Origin: Acidicapsa acidisoli
Lineage (GTDB): Bacteria; Acidobacteriota; Terriglobia; Terriglobales; Acidobacteriaceae
DNA length: 64,000 nucleotides
Assembly (NCBI RefSeq): GCF_025685625.1
Contig: NZ_JAGSYI010000005.1
Location: 186,001 to 250,000 of the forward strand
Reading direction: 5' to 3'
Position 1 is the stretch's first letter. Every line of letters starts with the position of its first letter. The notes beneath the pieces are model-generated. The model was given only the letters and a program-made list of their open reading frames with translations. It ran no database searches and was not told the DNA's origin. A program made the position numbers and the translations under genes. Shown here piece by piece: positions 8,519-17,889 of the stretch.

Positions 8519-9787
8519 TCAAAGCCTGCCACGATACGCCCACAGGCCCAAGCCTGGATCTGCAATGAAAAAGATATCTTCGCCGTCGACCTGGTTATAG
8601 CCTTGATGGAGCTTCTGCGGGTCGTAACGCTTGAGCATTGTATTGAGATCGCCATATCCAAAACCAACACTCTCGATCTCTTCTTTACTCAGTTGCCCTG
8701 GGCACCAGGTAATTCTGAACCGTCCTTCGGAACAGCCGTGAATGAGGTGCGCGGCTGCGCTCAGGTCGCTGGCGAGATCGGCATTGGCGGCCACCGCTTC
8801 GAGCGTCGCCTCGGTCCCGCGATAGCCGTACTTGCGAATCAATCCGTCAATCCCCTTGTCTTCGCCAAACTCTTTCACTCCCGGCGCGAGGATGATTAAT
8901 TCAGCGTTGTCTGCCAGAGCCATACGTGTACGGTATACAGCTTTATTTCCAATCCAGGTGCTATGAAACTCACGTGGATTGAGATATACAACAGCCTTTT
9001 GGATAGGCGCATCCAGTGATTCGAAGTTCACTTGAAGACTTAGCTCGGCAGCTCGCTGATAACACTCGATGTCATCGCCGATGAACAGGCCGCGCACTGC
9101 AAATCCACCTTCCGCCCTGCGTCCAATGACGGTCAGGACGTAAATGATCGGCAAATGGCTCAGGAACTCGTCGGATGCACGATTGAGGACGTTGCGGACC
9201 GGATTTGCGGACCGGCCCATGATTCGCTCCATGCCATAAACCGCGCCCAGATAGTGGCTTCGGTTGATGCTCTCGCGGCCGCCTGCGCCAACAAGCAGGT
9301 TCTTGTTGTAATTCGCCATGCCGGTGACCTCATGCGGTACGACTTGGCCGATGGAGAGGATGAGGTCGAAATCCCCTCGCGAGATAAGCCGGTTGACCTG
9401 CGCCGGCCACGGAAAGTTCAGCTTCCCCTCCGATTGCTGATGGATGAACTCCGCCGGCACCTCGCCGAGCGTCTCGACATCGGTTCGCCAATTGTGAACG
9501 CGAAAGAGATCTTCCGGCACCTCTGGAAACATATCTGCGATCTGTGCCGGTCGCATGGCCGTATGCGTGCCGAGCGCGGGAAGAACTGCCTTAAGCCGGT
9601 CGCCATAGTATTTCCAGGCATAGCTTGTCAGTTCGCCCGCGTGGGAGTGCGCGCGGCTTTGATCCGGGGGCACGACAAGGACAGACTTTCGCGCTCCCAG
9701 TTGCGTAAGGCTCTGCGTGAGCAGATCATTCAATTGATGCGAAGATAAATCGGTTTCAACACCGCCAATGGCGCAGTAGAGGCTCAT
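8519..9787 (-). CDS. LarA-family (DUF2088) nickel-pincer-dependent racemase/epimerase
   Basis: The 422-residue length matches L. plantarum lactate racemase LarA (424). The residues that hold and use the nickel-pincer nucleotide in LarA (H108, H174, K184, H200) have equivalents at H75 (LGTH), H152 (PHEVTG), K162 (YNK) and H178 (RSH). The spacings of 10 and 16 residues between the last three are identical to LarA. Characterised LarA homologues racemise lactate, malate or other 2-hydroxyacids, or epimerise D-gluconate at C2. Next to a lactonase and an HAD enzyme, an aldonate substrate is attractive but inferred. It is first in the operon, 88 bases ahead of the HAD gene. No larB/C/E cofactor genes are in the window, so these must be elsewhere. 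Confidence 0.8.
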   Translation of the reverse strand: MSLYCAIGGVETDLSSHQLNDLLTQSLTQLGARKSVLVVPPDQSRAHSHAGELTSYAWKYYGDRLKAVLPALGTHTAMRPAQIADMFPEVPEDLFRVHNWRTDVETLGEVPAEFIHQQSEGKLNFPWPAQVNRLISRGDFDLILSIGQVVPHEVTGMANYNKNLLVGAGGRESINRSHYLGAVYGMERIMGRSANPVRNVLNRASDEFLSHLPIIYVLTVIGRRAEGGFAVRGLFIGDDIECYQRAAELSLQVNFESLDAPIQKAVVYLNPREFHSTWIGNKAVYRTRMALADNAELIILAPGVKEFGEDKGIDGLIRKYGYRGTEATLEAVAANADLASDLSAAAHLIHGCSEGRFRITWCPGQLSKEEIESVGFGYGDLNTMLKRYDPQKLHQGYNQVDGEDIFFIADPGLGLWAYRGRL

Positions 9788-10050
9788 ACTGTTAACTCAA
9801 CTCTCGTCTTGCCGTTGGTCCTGACGGACAATACATTATCGACCATGACAAGGAGCCGCCTCAAACGCGACAGAATTGTCTTAAGTCTCCGATTGGAGCA
9901 TGAAGTCGACTTCATTTCGATCTCTGTATGCAAGGCTATTTTTCCCGCCATATCGATACCCTCTACTGTACCCGATGCCGCAGGCTTTCCTGTTTACGAC
10001 GACTATTTTAGACTCAAAACGCTGGCAAATACTTGGAATGGAGTCTATGG

Positions 10051-11241
10051 ATGGCAGAACCAATACGGGTTGGGATTGTTGGAGCACAATTTGCAGCGAG
10101 GTTTCATTGGGAAGGTCTCAGCCGGGTGTATAAGGTTCCCATCCAGCTTGTCGGAGTCACTTCAAGATCTGCGGCATCGCGGGAAAAATTCGCACAGGAC
10201 AAAGGCGTTCGCGCATTCGACACCTTCGAGCAACTTTGCGATGCAGTCGATGTCGTGGACATTTGCAGTCCGCCTTCTTCGCATGAACCACTCGCAGTTC
10301 AGGCGCTGGAGCGGGGAAAGCATGTGATCGTAGAGAAGCCCTTCACCGGTTATTATGGCGCCGATATAAGCGGCTTTTGCGGTAATACATTTCCTAAAGA
10401 AGAGATGCTTCGGGAAGCCGTTGCCAGTTGCAATCGAATTCTCACAGCAGCAAAGGCAAGCGGAAAAACCGTGTGCTATGCCGAGAACTGGATATACGCC
10501 CCGGCTATTCAGAAGGAACGGGAAATCCTCGTCAAGAGCGGTGGCCAGATTTTGTGGATCATCGGTGAGGAATCCCATAGCGGATCGCACTCGCCGTACT
10601 ATGGGTCCTGGAAATCGTCGGGAGGTGGATCGCTGGTTGGGAAGGGATGCCACCCGTTGAGCGCTGCGCTCTATCTGAAGCGTGTCGAAGGAGAAGCCAG
10701 AAATGGAGTTCCGATTCGGCCGGTGACAGCAAGCGCCAGAACACACGAGATCACACGGCTAAAGGACTTTCGAGATGAGGGCTTCCTGCGGACCTCTTAC
10801 GAGGATGTCGAAGACTTTGTACAGATTCACATCAAGTTCTCGGACGGCACAGTGGCGGATATATTTTCCACGGAGCTGGTTCTCGGCGGTGTCCATAACT
10901 GGCTGGAGGTCGTCAGCAATAATCACCGCACGCGTTGCAATCTGAGCCCGGTCAACGCGCTCGAAACCTTCAATCCGAAAGAGGACTTATTTCGGGATGT
11001 TTATGTTTCGGAGAAGATTGGAACGAAACAGGGTTGGAGCAATCCCTCCGCAGATGAGAACTGGCATCACGGATACGTGCATGAGTTCCAGGACTTTATG
11101 GAAAGCATTCAGGATAGACGTAAGCCCCTGTCCACGATAGAGCTGGCACGGGACACCGTTGCTGCGCTTTACACCGGATATTTATCCGCTGAGCGCGGGG
11201 GAATTGAAGTCGATATACCGGCCGCGTCGGAAGATTTATAA
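10051..11241 (+). CDS. Gfo/Idh/MocA family oxidoreductase (cytoplasmic)
   Basis: ATG 10051 is preceded by GGAG seven bases upstream and leads straight into the nucleotide-binding strand 'IRVGIVGAQFAARFH'; the in-frame TTG at 10033 is less likely. 'VDVVDICSPPSSHEPLAVQAL' and 'GKHVIVEKPFTG' are the Rossmann and EKP signatures, and the C-terminal half carries the family's alpha/beta substrate domain. No export signal is seen, unlike the homologue at 4446-5774. It is transcribed divergently from the LarA-type operon across a 263-base region that must hold both promoters. A role in inositol, sugar or sugar-acid oxidation is plausible; substrate unknown. Confidence 0.85.
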   Translation: MAEPIRVGIVGAQFAARFHWEGLSRVYKVPIQLVGVTSRSAASREKFAQDKGVRAFDTFEQLCDAVDVVDICSPPSSHEPLAVQALERGKHVIVEKPFTGYYGADISGFCGNTFPKEEMLREAVASCNRILTAAKASGKTVCYAENWIYAPAIQKEREILVKSGGQILWIIGEESHSGSHSPYYGSWKSSGGGSLVGKGCHPLSAALYLKRVEGEARNGVPIRPVTASARTHEITRLKDFRDEGFLRTSYEDVEDFVQIHIKFSDGTVADIFSTELVLGGVHNWLEVVSNNHRTRCNLSPVNALETFNPKEDLFRDVYVSEKIGTKQGWSNPSADENWHHGYVHEFQDFMESIQDRRKPLSTIELARDTVAALYTGYLSAERGGIEVDIPAASEDL

Positions 11242-11333
11242 GCGTCGATACAAGACGTCTCGCATGCGAATTCACACTGGCTGCGCTCAACTCATCGCAG
11301 CCAGCGCACTGTCAGCATTCGGAGCCTTGAAAA

Positions 11334-12932
11334 TCAGCGCGGAAGTTTTTGCAATCTTGACGTCAGATGCTGCTGAAACACTGCGAAATTTTGCGTTCGC
11401 GGAACATGCTCCGGTTCTATCCTCTGACCAAGTTCCTGGCAAAGGCCGTCCGGATGCCAGGCAGGCCACGCCGGCAAGCCTGGACCGTTGGGATTTCCAG
11501 TCTTTATGAACTGCGCCCAGTATCCGACAATGGCATTCGATAACATCGTGTCATACGATCTGGACTTCCAACTCGTCCAGTATTTTCTGCTCAGAAACAT
11601 ACTCTCTTCGCTATGAAAGGCTCCGAGCCCGGTAAATTCATCGGTGCCCACATAAGTGAAATGGTACAGAAAAGCGTTCTGTCCAATTCTGGCAGTATCG
11701 TTGGAGAGCAGCCACGCTCCAAAGCCAAAGTCAAAATCAGAATCCATGATTTCGAAGACCTGACGAGTCTCGCCGTCTGAGCGAGCCGGATACTGGGCAA
11801 AGACCTCATCGGCATCGGAGCCAAAACGGTTGTGCAGCCATTGGCGATAAGCAGCAATCGTACTTGGCCGCCAGGACTTGCCTCCGACAATCGGACTTGC
11901 GAAAATCGAGACTTCGTCCTCGTTGCTGCCCACCAACACCGGAATGCCGGCCTCCCTTCCCTCTGCAAAAAGGATGGCGGGCTGCTGCGGAAGCACCCAT
12001 CCGTCAACCACTGGTTCAAGATCAATATCCGGAGCATCCATCGCGACCTGAAGAATGCGTGCCGCGGGTATCGCGCGCAAAGCTTGCAAAGCTCCTGGTC
12101 CGGGTGGAACTCCCAGATCTTTCGCCAATCGCTCGCCGTTGATCTCCGCCTCCTGGGCGTTGGGATAGACGGAATCGACGCAAACGCCGCTTTGAAGAAT
12201 CGCGCGCTCGAACAACCCCGCGGAGAGCGGCGAAGCCATCAGATTACATACATCAAGCGCGCCGGAAGACTGGCCGCCGATCGTTACCTGATCCGGATCG
12301 CCTCCAAAGCGCGCGATATTCTGACGCACCCAGCGCAAGGCTGCCACCTGATCCAGGTGCCCGTAGTTCCCGGATACATGATGGTCTGACTCAGCAGCAA
12401 GCAATCGGTCGGCCAGAAAGCCAAACACGCCCAATCGATAATTGAAACTGACGACAACCACTCCTTGCTCTGCAAGGGTCTGTCCCAGTGGCGGCCACTC
12501 TCCGTCCCCTTCAACATTTCCGCCTCCGTGGACCCAGACAAAGACTGGAAGCTTCGCGTTCTGATGCAATTCAGGTGTCCACACATTCAGATAGAGGCAA
12601 GCTTCGTCAATCGGCATCTTCTGCACACCGAGCATTTCAGGCAGCCACGGGCTGGGCAATTGCGGGCACGCGGAGCCGTATTGAGACGCAGTGCGGATAC
12701 CATGCCAGGGCACAGGCGGTTGCGGCGCCTTCCAGCGCAATGAGCCCACTGGTTGGGCTGCAAAAGGAATGCCCAGAAAAACGCCCCCTCCCGGAAGAGC
12801 CGGATCTCGCATCCCCTCCAGCATGCCGCTGGCGATTCTCACGCGTGGCGGTTGTATCTGTGCTCCTGCTGAAACCAAAGAACCAAGGCCCATCATTCCG
12901 ACGATAATTAGAGTGTGCCCCATCATCCGCAT
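11334..12932 (-). CDS. Exported type-B carboxylesterase
   Basis: Starts at 12932, 12926 or 12923 all give a Sec signal peptide (MMGHTLIIVGMMGLGSLVSAGA); 12932 is used, and the longer frame to 13103 is unlikely because it runs into the integrase remnant. About 532 residues, usual for the family. Diagnostic features are the oxyanion segment WVHGGG, 'ACLYLNVWTP' (the EDCLYLNVWTP motif with D-E changed), the nucleophile elbow GGQSSGA (commonly GESAGA), an EDE acid region and the GAFHSEE histidine. It hydrolyses carboxylic esters in the periplasm or outside the cell. It is convergent with the oxidoreductase at 10051-11241, with 92 bases between the stops. Substrate not predictable. Confidence 0.85.
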   Translation of the reverse strand: MRMMGHTLIIVGMMGLGSLVSAGAQIQPPRVRIASGMLEGMRDPALPGGGVFLGIPFAAQPVGSLRWKAPQPPVPWHGIRTASQYGSACPQLPSPWLPEMLGVQKMPIDEACLYLNVWTPELHQNAKLPVFVWVHGGGNVEGDGEWPPLGQTLAEQGVVVVSFNYRLGVFGFLADRLLAAESDHHVSGNYGHLDQVAALRWVRQNIARFGGDPDQVTIGGQSSGALDVCNLMASPLSAGLFERAILQSGVCVDSVYPNAQEAEINGERLAKDLGVPPGPGALQALRAIPAARILQVAMDAPDIDLEPVVDGWVLPQQPAILFAEGREAGIPVLVGSNEDEVSIFASPIVGGKSWRPSTIAAYRQWLHNRFGSDADEVFAQYPARSDGETRQVFEIMDSDFDFGFGAWLLSNDTARIGQNAFLYHFTYVGTDEFTGLGAFHSEESMFLSRKYWTSWKSRSYDTMLSNAIVGYWAQFIKTGNPNGPGLPAWPAWHPDGLCQELGQRIEPEHVPRTQNFAVFQQHLTSRLQKLPR

Positions 12933-13012
12933 CCGCCCATGATAAAGAAACGGCACGGTTGGAGTTCCACCCATCGAGAAGGTCTGGCCGCGCCCTAAGC
13001 TATAAACTGAGA

Positions 13013-13258
13013 ATGAGCATTGAGAATGCCGCAGCGGATGCCGGGCTGGTGAACTACACATGGCATTGAGAGCCGATGTCGGACATTCGGACTGTCGCTC
13101 CACTCATGCGTCACAGTACAATTCAGATGACGATGCAATATGCCCACCTGGCGCCGGAACATAATCAAGCGGCAATAGACCGGCTAGTAGCACCGTCCAA
13201 CGGAATGGCCACTAAGTCGGACACCGAGCAAAACGGCAAGGAACGAAAAGTCGCTTAA
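13013..13258 (+). pseudogene. Decayed 3' end of a tyrosine recombinase (phage-type integrase)
   Basis: From 13076 the frame reads 'DIRTVAPLMRHSTIQMTMQY' and then AHLAPEHNQAAIDRL, which is the C-terminal catalytic segment of bacterial and phage tyrosine recombinases (box with H and the Tyr in QYAHLAP). Upstream in the same frame, 'ENAAADAGLVNYTWH' matches the region just before the LRHTFASRL box. That box, with the catalytic Arg-His, has been lost: the frame goes from TWH through a stop codon (13067-13069) directly to DIRTV. The rest of the gene is absent. It lies 20 bases from tRNA-Leu, a classical integration site, so it is probably the scar of an ancient integrated element. Confidence 0.78.
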
Positions 13259-13278
13259 CCTGTTGACAATAAAGGCTT

Positions 13279-13363
13279 GCGGAAGTGGCGAAATTGGCAG
13301 ACGCACCAGACTTAGGATCTGGCGGGGTAACCCATAGGGGTTCAAGTCCCCTCTTCCGCACCA
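13279..13363 (+). tRNA. tRNA-Leu (anticodon UAG)
   Basis: The 7-base acceptor arms GCGGAAG (13279-13285) and CTTCCGC (13353-13359) pair perfectly, followed by discriminator A and an encoded CCA. The anticodon stem CCAGA/TCTGG encloses the loop CTTAGGA with anticodon TAG at 13313-13315. A long variable arm (class II, as in Leu tRNAs) and the T-arm GGGG-TTCAAGT-CCCC follow. An open frame that crosses this gene on the plus strand is not a gene. Confidence 0.96.
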
Positions 13364-13439
13364 ACTCGTTGCATATTTATTCCAGACAGGCCCATGACCC
13401 CGGGTCAGGTTTCCGCGTCTCCGCGAATGAAGCGTCCTT

Positions 13440-16400
13440 CTACCAGACTTCCTGGGACTGTGTGTGTTTACGCGTGAGGAGGTAGTAGAGGACCGGCGTC
13501 ACGATCAGCGACAAGACGACTGAGACAAGGATGCCTCCTGTTACGGCAATCGCCAGCGGCTGCAGCATCTGCGAACCCGAGCCGAGGGCAAAGGCGAGCG
13601 GGAGCATACCGCATATCGCGGCGACCGCGGTCATTACGATAGGGCGCAGACGGCGTTGCGCTGCCTGCAACATGGCCTGACGGGGCTCTACACCATCCCT
13701 GCGAAGCTTTTCGTCTGCGTCGAGCAGAAGAATGCCGTTCTTGGCGACGATGCCGATGACCATGATAAGCCCCATAAAGCTGGCGACGTTGAAGCTGGTC
13801 TGCGTAATGAGCAGGGCCAGCACCACTCCTGAGATAGAGAGCACGGAGCTGGTGAGGATAGCGACCGGCGCGGAGAAGTTGCGGAACTCTACAAGGAGAA
13901 CGCCGAAAACCAGCACCAGTGCGAGGATCAGCACGCGCAACAGGTCGTGGAAGGACTTTTGCTGCTCTTCGTAGGTGCCGCCGTACTCCACGCGCACATT
14001 GGAGGGCAGATGCAGTCCTTCGACAGTTGATCGAACCCTGGCCATCGCAGTGCCGAGATCTGAGCCTTCGAGACGGCCCGTCACGAGTATTTGTTGCTGT
14101 AGATTCTCACGGCGAATTTCATTCTGCGGTGGGAGTTGGGTGATCTGTGCGATCGAGCCCAGCGATGCGGTATGTCCACTGCTTGAGTTGAAGACGGTGT
14201 TCTCAATCGCTGCGAGCGACGAGCGGTTTTCCTCAGGCAGGCGAATGCGAACCGTGTATGGCCGTCCGTTTACGATCATCGGCTCCGTGGTTGGTAGGCC
14301 GTCCAGGATCGCGGTCGAGTCTTCCGCAACCTCCTGCGGCGTGAAGCCAAATCGAGCTGCGAGCACAGGACTGATTTGAAAGCTGGTCGCTGGACCGCTG
14401 ACGGTATTATCGATGCCATTCTGCGTATCGACTACGCCCGGGATCTTGCCAATTGCGTCCTGCACCTTGGGGCCAAGCTGGTTGAGCAGCGACTGGTCAT
14501 TGCAGAAGAGCTTGATTTGAATTGGCTCAGGCGCGTTGGAAAGATCGCCGATCATGTCCTGAAGGACCTGCGTGAACTCGACATCAAGCTCCGGCTCAGT
14601 CTTTTTGATCTCGTCACGAACATCCGCCATGACATCATCAATGGCACGGGACCGTTTGCTTTTGAGCCTGACGGTGAAGTCGCCGTAATTGGCTTCTGTC
14701 ACAGCGGCAAGGCCCATTTGCAGGCCGGTGCGGCGCGAGGTGATTTCGACCTCAGGCGTATCCTGGAGAATCTTTTCGACGTGCGCCAGGACACGATTGG
14801 TCTCGGTGAGGGAGCTGCCCGAGGGCATGATGTAGTCGAGGATGAAGCCGCCTTCGTCCATCTCTGGCAACAGGTCGGAGCCGAGCGCGGTATAGCCGAA
14901 ATAGCCTCCGATGATGAGAACTAGGCAGGCGACTCCGAGGATGACCGGGCGAGCGAGAGCCCAGTCGAGAACACGGGCATGAATCGCCAAAACCCGCGCC
15001 ATGAATTTGCCGGAGTGTTTGTGCTCCACTGGAGCTATTCCTTCGTGCGTTGCCTCCGTGTCTGCATCCTTTACCTTGCCGCGCAGCAGAACCAGCGACA
15101 ATGCCGGGGTCCAGGTCAGTGCGAGAAGCAGTGATGTCAGCAGCGCGGCGGTCATAGTGACAGCGAGGGCCCGGAAGAAGCTGCCGGTGACGCCGGTGAC
15201 AGCGATGAGGGGAAGGAAGACCACGACCGGCGTAATCGTGGAACCAATCAGTGGGGTGGTGATCTCGGTGAGCGCGCTGCGCACGGCAGCTACGCGCGAC
15301 TGGCCGCTGTCGCGATGAACGACGATGTTCTCGACGACCACGATGGCGTCGTCGATGACCAGACCGATGGCTGCGGCCAGGCCGCCAAGAGTCATAAGAT
15401 TGAACGACTGCCCGATCAGCCACAGAAAGAGAATCGTGACTGCCACTGTGACTGGAATGACCAGTCCTGCGACCAATGAGGAGCGCCAGTCATGCAGGAA
15501 GAGAAAGAGGATGACGCAGGCGAGGATCAGCCCAATGAAGATGGCGTCGCGAACGCTCGCGATGGATTCGCGGACGAGTTGCGACTGATCGTAGAAGGGT
15601 TCGAGATGGACTCCGGGCGGCAACTGATGCCGAAGACTCACGACCTCGGCGGCAACGGCATCGGCAACCTGCACGGTATTGGATGAAATCTGCCGAGCGA
15701 TGTTGATAAGCACCGCCTGTTTACCGTTGGAGGTAACGCTGGTGTAGACAGGCATGGTTGATGGCTCGACCGTTGCGACATCCGCAACACGGATCGGCGC
15801 GCCTGCTGGCGTGGTCTTAATAACGAGGTTGGCCAGTTCTTCGGCAGAGTGTGCCTGCGCCCCGATGAGGCCGAGAATCAACTCGTGGTTGGCTTCGTAC
15901 AAACCGGGTGAATCAATGATGTTTGCGGACTGGACTCCGTTAACCAGATCGAGGAGCGTGACACCGGAGGCCTGCAAACGCGCGAGGTCGGGGATGATGT
16001 GAAACTCCGGCACCTTGCCGCCCTGTACCACGACAGTACTGACACCTTCGACTCGATTGAGCGGCGGCTTCAGATCGTAGGTCGCGATCTCCCAAAGACG
16101 GGTCTGCGAAACAGTCGCGGGGCCCCGGTCGTCCGCCGTCAACGCGTATCCGAGGATGGGGAAAGTGGCAAAAGTCAGCCGGTTGGTGGTGATGCGCGCC
16201 GTGGCAGGCAGCGTCTGCTGCACCTTGGAGAGCGCCGCATCGGCAAGCTGCAAGGTGTGGAACATGTCCACATTCCAGTCAAAGAAGAGGCTGATTTCAG
16301 CCGAACCTCGGCTGGTCGTGCTGCGCACTGTTCGAAGGCCGGGCACGGAGTTGACCGCGTCTTCGATCGGTTTGGTAATCGTGACCTGCATCTGCTCGAC

Positions 16401-16586
16401 AGGCATCACACCGTTGTCGACACCGATAACGACGCGCGGAAAATTGGTGTCGGGAAAGACCGAGATGGGCACCTGCGTGGCCGCGTAGACGCCAGCCAGT
16501 GTGAGCGCGATCAGGAAGAAGAAGATCGGCGTTGAGAGTCGTGCGAGCCAGAAGGGTTTTTCCGGGGCAACAGGCGGCAGATTCAC
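13440..16586 (-). CDS. RND efflux pump inner-membrane permease
   Basis: With 1048 residues it has the full RND length: a first transmembrane helix near residue 20, two large periplasmic loops, and two helix bundles. TM4 reads 'GLVIDDAIVVVENI', carrying the paired Asp residues of proton-driven HAE1/AcrB-like pumps, rather than the heavy-metal (CusA) pattern. A GTG start overlaps the adaptor stop as GTGA, with GGAG seven bases upstream, so it is translationally coupled to the adaptor. It forms a tripartite pump with the adaptor and TolC-like protein encoded just upstream. The substrate (drug, solvent, lipid or plant compound) cannot be inferred. It is the last gene of the efflux operon. Confidence 0.92.
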   Translation of the reverse strand: MNLPPVAPEKPFWLARLSTPIFFFLIALTLAGVYAATQVPISVFPDTNFPRVVIGVDNGVMPVEQMQVTITKPIEDAVNSVPGLRTVRSTTSRGSAEISLFFDWNVDMFHTLQLADAALSKVQQTLPATARITTNRLTFATFPILGYALTADDRGPATVSQTRLWEIATYDLKPPLNRVEGVSTVVVQGGKVPEFHIIPDLARLQASGVTLLDLVNGVQSANIIDSPGLYEANHELILGLIGAQAHSAEELANLVIKTTPAGAPIRVADVATVEPSTMPVYTSVTSNGKQAVLINIARQISSNTVQVADAVAAEVVSLRHQLPPGVHLEPFYDQSQLVRESIASVRDAIFIGLILACVILFLFLHDWRSSLVAGLVIPVTVAVTILFLWLIGQSFNLMTLGGLAAAIGLVIDDAIVVVENIVVHRDSGQSRVAAVRSALTEITTPLIGSTITPVVVFLPLIAVTGVTGSFFRALAVTMTAALLTSLLLALTWTPALSLVLLRGKVKDADTEATHEGIAPVEHKHSGKFMARVLAIHARVLDWALARPVILGVACLVLIIGGYFGYTALGSDLLPEMDEGGFILDYIMPSGSSLTETNRVLAHVEKILQDTPEVEITSRRTGLQMGLAAVTEANYGDFTVRLKSKRSRAIDDVMADVRDEIKKTEPELDVEFTQVLQDMIGDLSNAPEPIQIKLFCNDQSLLNQLGPKVQDAIGKIPGVVDTQNGIDNTVSGPATSFQISPVLAARFGFTPQEVAEDSTAILDGLPTTEPMIVNGRPYTVRIRLPEENRSSLAAIENTVFNSSSGHTASLGSIAQITQLPPQNEIRRENLQQQILVTGRLEGSDLGTAMARVRSTVEGLHLPSNVRVEYGGTYEEQQKSFHDLLRVLILALVLVFGVLLVEFRNFSAPVAILTSSVLSISGVVLALLITQTSFNVASFMGLIMVIGIVAKNGILLLDADEKLRRDGVEPRQAMLQAAQRRLRPIVMTAVAAICGMLPLAFALGSGSQMLQPLAIAVTGGILVSVVLSLIVTPVLYYLLTRKHTQSQEVW

Positions 16587-17887
16587 TTGTCGTCTCCATG
16601 GCTTCCGGCTTCCGGCTTGTCGTCACCGCCTGCGTCGGCCGCGCCGATTTTCACCTTGGTTCCATCATCGAGACCGTAAGCGCCCGTGGTGATAACGGTG
16701 TCCTTTGCCGTGATACCGGAGAGAATCTGCACATCCTTTGCGGTCTGAATTCCGATCGTGACGGGATGCTTGTGCGCGGTTCCGTCGGCGGCGATTGCCA
16801 TCACGAATTTGCTGCCGTCGGAAGCGGTCTGCAACGCCTCAGGCGGTAAGAGGAGTGCATTGCTGGCGGTTCGTCCCGTGATCGAAGCGTGTACCGGCGT
16901 ACCGGCTTTGAGGACGTTCTTAGGATTCCCCACGCGCAGCCAGACTTCAATAGTCGTGCTGCCCGGGTCGAGAGCTGGACTGATCAGCGAGACCTTCGCG
17001 TCAACAGGATCATCGATTCCGGGAACACTGATGGTTGCTGGAGATCCAACGGAGAGTTGCTGAGCCTGCATCTGCGCGATGTGGAGCTTGGCGATGAGCG
17101 CCGAAGTATCCATGACTGTGATGAGCGGCGTTCCGGCAGGCGCGGTTTCACCCGCAAAGAGCGGACGATCCGTGACCACGCCGTCGATGGGGCTGTGAAT
17201 CTCGGTATAGCTGAGTTGGGCCTGAGCGCCGAGGTATTTGCCTTTGGCGGAATCAAGCTGCCCCTTCGCGGACTCAAGCGAAGCCTTGTTGCTCGTTTTC
17301 TGCACCGCCTCAAAATGCTGCTTAGCGATATCGTATGCGGCCTGCGCCTGAACCAATGCAGCCTTTGCCGTATCGAGATCGCGCCCCGGAATCGCGCCTT
17401 GCGCAAAGAGCTGGGTGCGAGCGGTGACGATGCTCTGGTTGAGTTCGAGATTGGCCTTGGCCTGTGTCAGATCGAGTTGCGCCTTGGAATAGTCCTCGGG
17501 AACGGTGGCCTGCGTGGCCGTATCGTACCCGGCTTTGGCCGCAGTGTAAGCGCCTTCGTTGTCGAGCGCCGCTGCGGAGAGATCGCTGTTTTCGAGGGTC
17601 GCGAGCAGTTCGCCTGCTTTGACCCGCGCGCCGCGCTGCACGTAGAACTTGCTAACTGGCGCGGTGACCTTGGGTGAGATTGCGGCCTGCGCCAACGGGT
17701 TCAGCGTGGCGTCGGCAGTAATCAGCTCGGAGATGTTTCCCAGATGCGGCTCTGCGGCCTGCACCGTCACTTCCGGAGTTGGCGCCGTCTCCGCCTTATG
17801 GCAGCCAATCGAAATGAGCGTCGCGCTGGCGCACAGTCCGCCGATAAGCACGCGATGGAATTGGGCAGAAAGTATTCTGGCTGGCAT
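16583..17887 (-). CDS. RND efflux periplasmic adaptor (HlyD/MFP) lipoprotein
   Basis: ATG 17887, two bases after the tolC-like stop, gives a 434-residue protein that starts with a lipoprotein signal (SATLISIGC); the open frame continues to 18238 only as an overlap with the upstream gene. The core shows the biotinyl-lipoyl half-motifs ('AAISPKVTAPVSKFYVQRGA' and 'YTEIHSPIDGVVTDRPLFAG') flanking a long alpha-helical hairpin at about 100-200, then beta-barrel and membrane-proximal domains. It bridges the inner-membrane RND protein and the outer-membrane channel. The C-terminal tail is rich in Asp, Gly and Lys. Confidence 0.9.
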   Translation of the reverse strand: MPARILSAQFHRVLIGGLCASATLISIGCHKAETAPTPEVTVQAAEPHLGNISELITADATLNPLAQAAISPKVTAPVSKFYVQRGARVKAGELLATLENSDLSAAALDNEGAYTAAKAGYDTATQATVPEDYSKAQLDLTQAKANLELNQSIVTARTQLFAQGAIPGRDLDTAKAALVQAQAAYDIAKQHFEAVQKTSNKASLESAKGQLDSAKGKYLGAQAQLSYTEIHSPIDGVVTDRPLFAGETAPAGTPLITVMDTSALIAKLHIAQMQAQQLSVGSPATISVPGIDDPVDAKVSLISPALDPGSTTIEVWLRVGNPKNVLKAGTPVHASITGRTASNALLLPPEALQTASDGSKFVMAIAADGTAHKHPVTIGIQTAKDVQILSGITAKDTVITTGAYGLDDGTKVKIGAADAGGDDKPEAGSHGDDK

Positions 17888-17889
17888 GA

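Noticed and set aside
13285-13485. Open frame across the tRNA-Leu gene
   Set aside because: It is translated tRNA sequence with no start signal and is a common false gene.
13440-16586. Heavy-metal (CusA/CzcA) classification of the RND permease
   Set aside because: TM4 has the DD pattern of proton-driven HAE1-like pumps and no Met-rich metal-relay motif was recognised.
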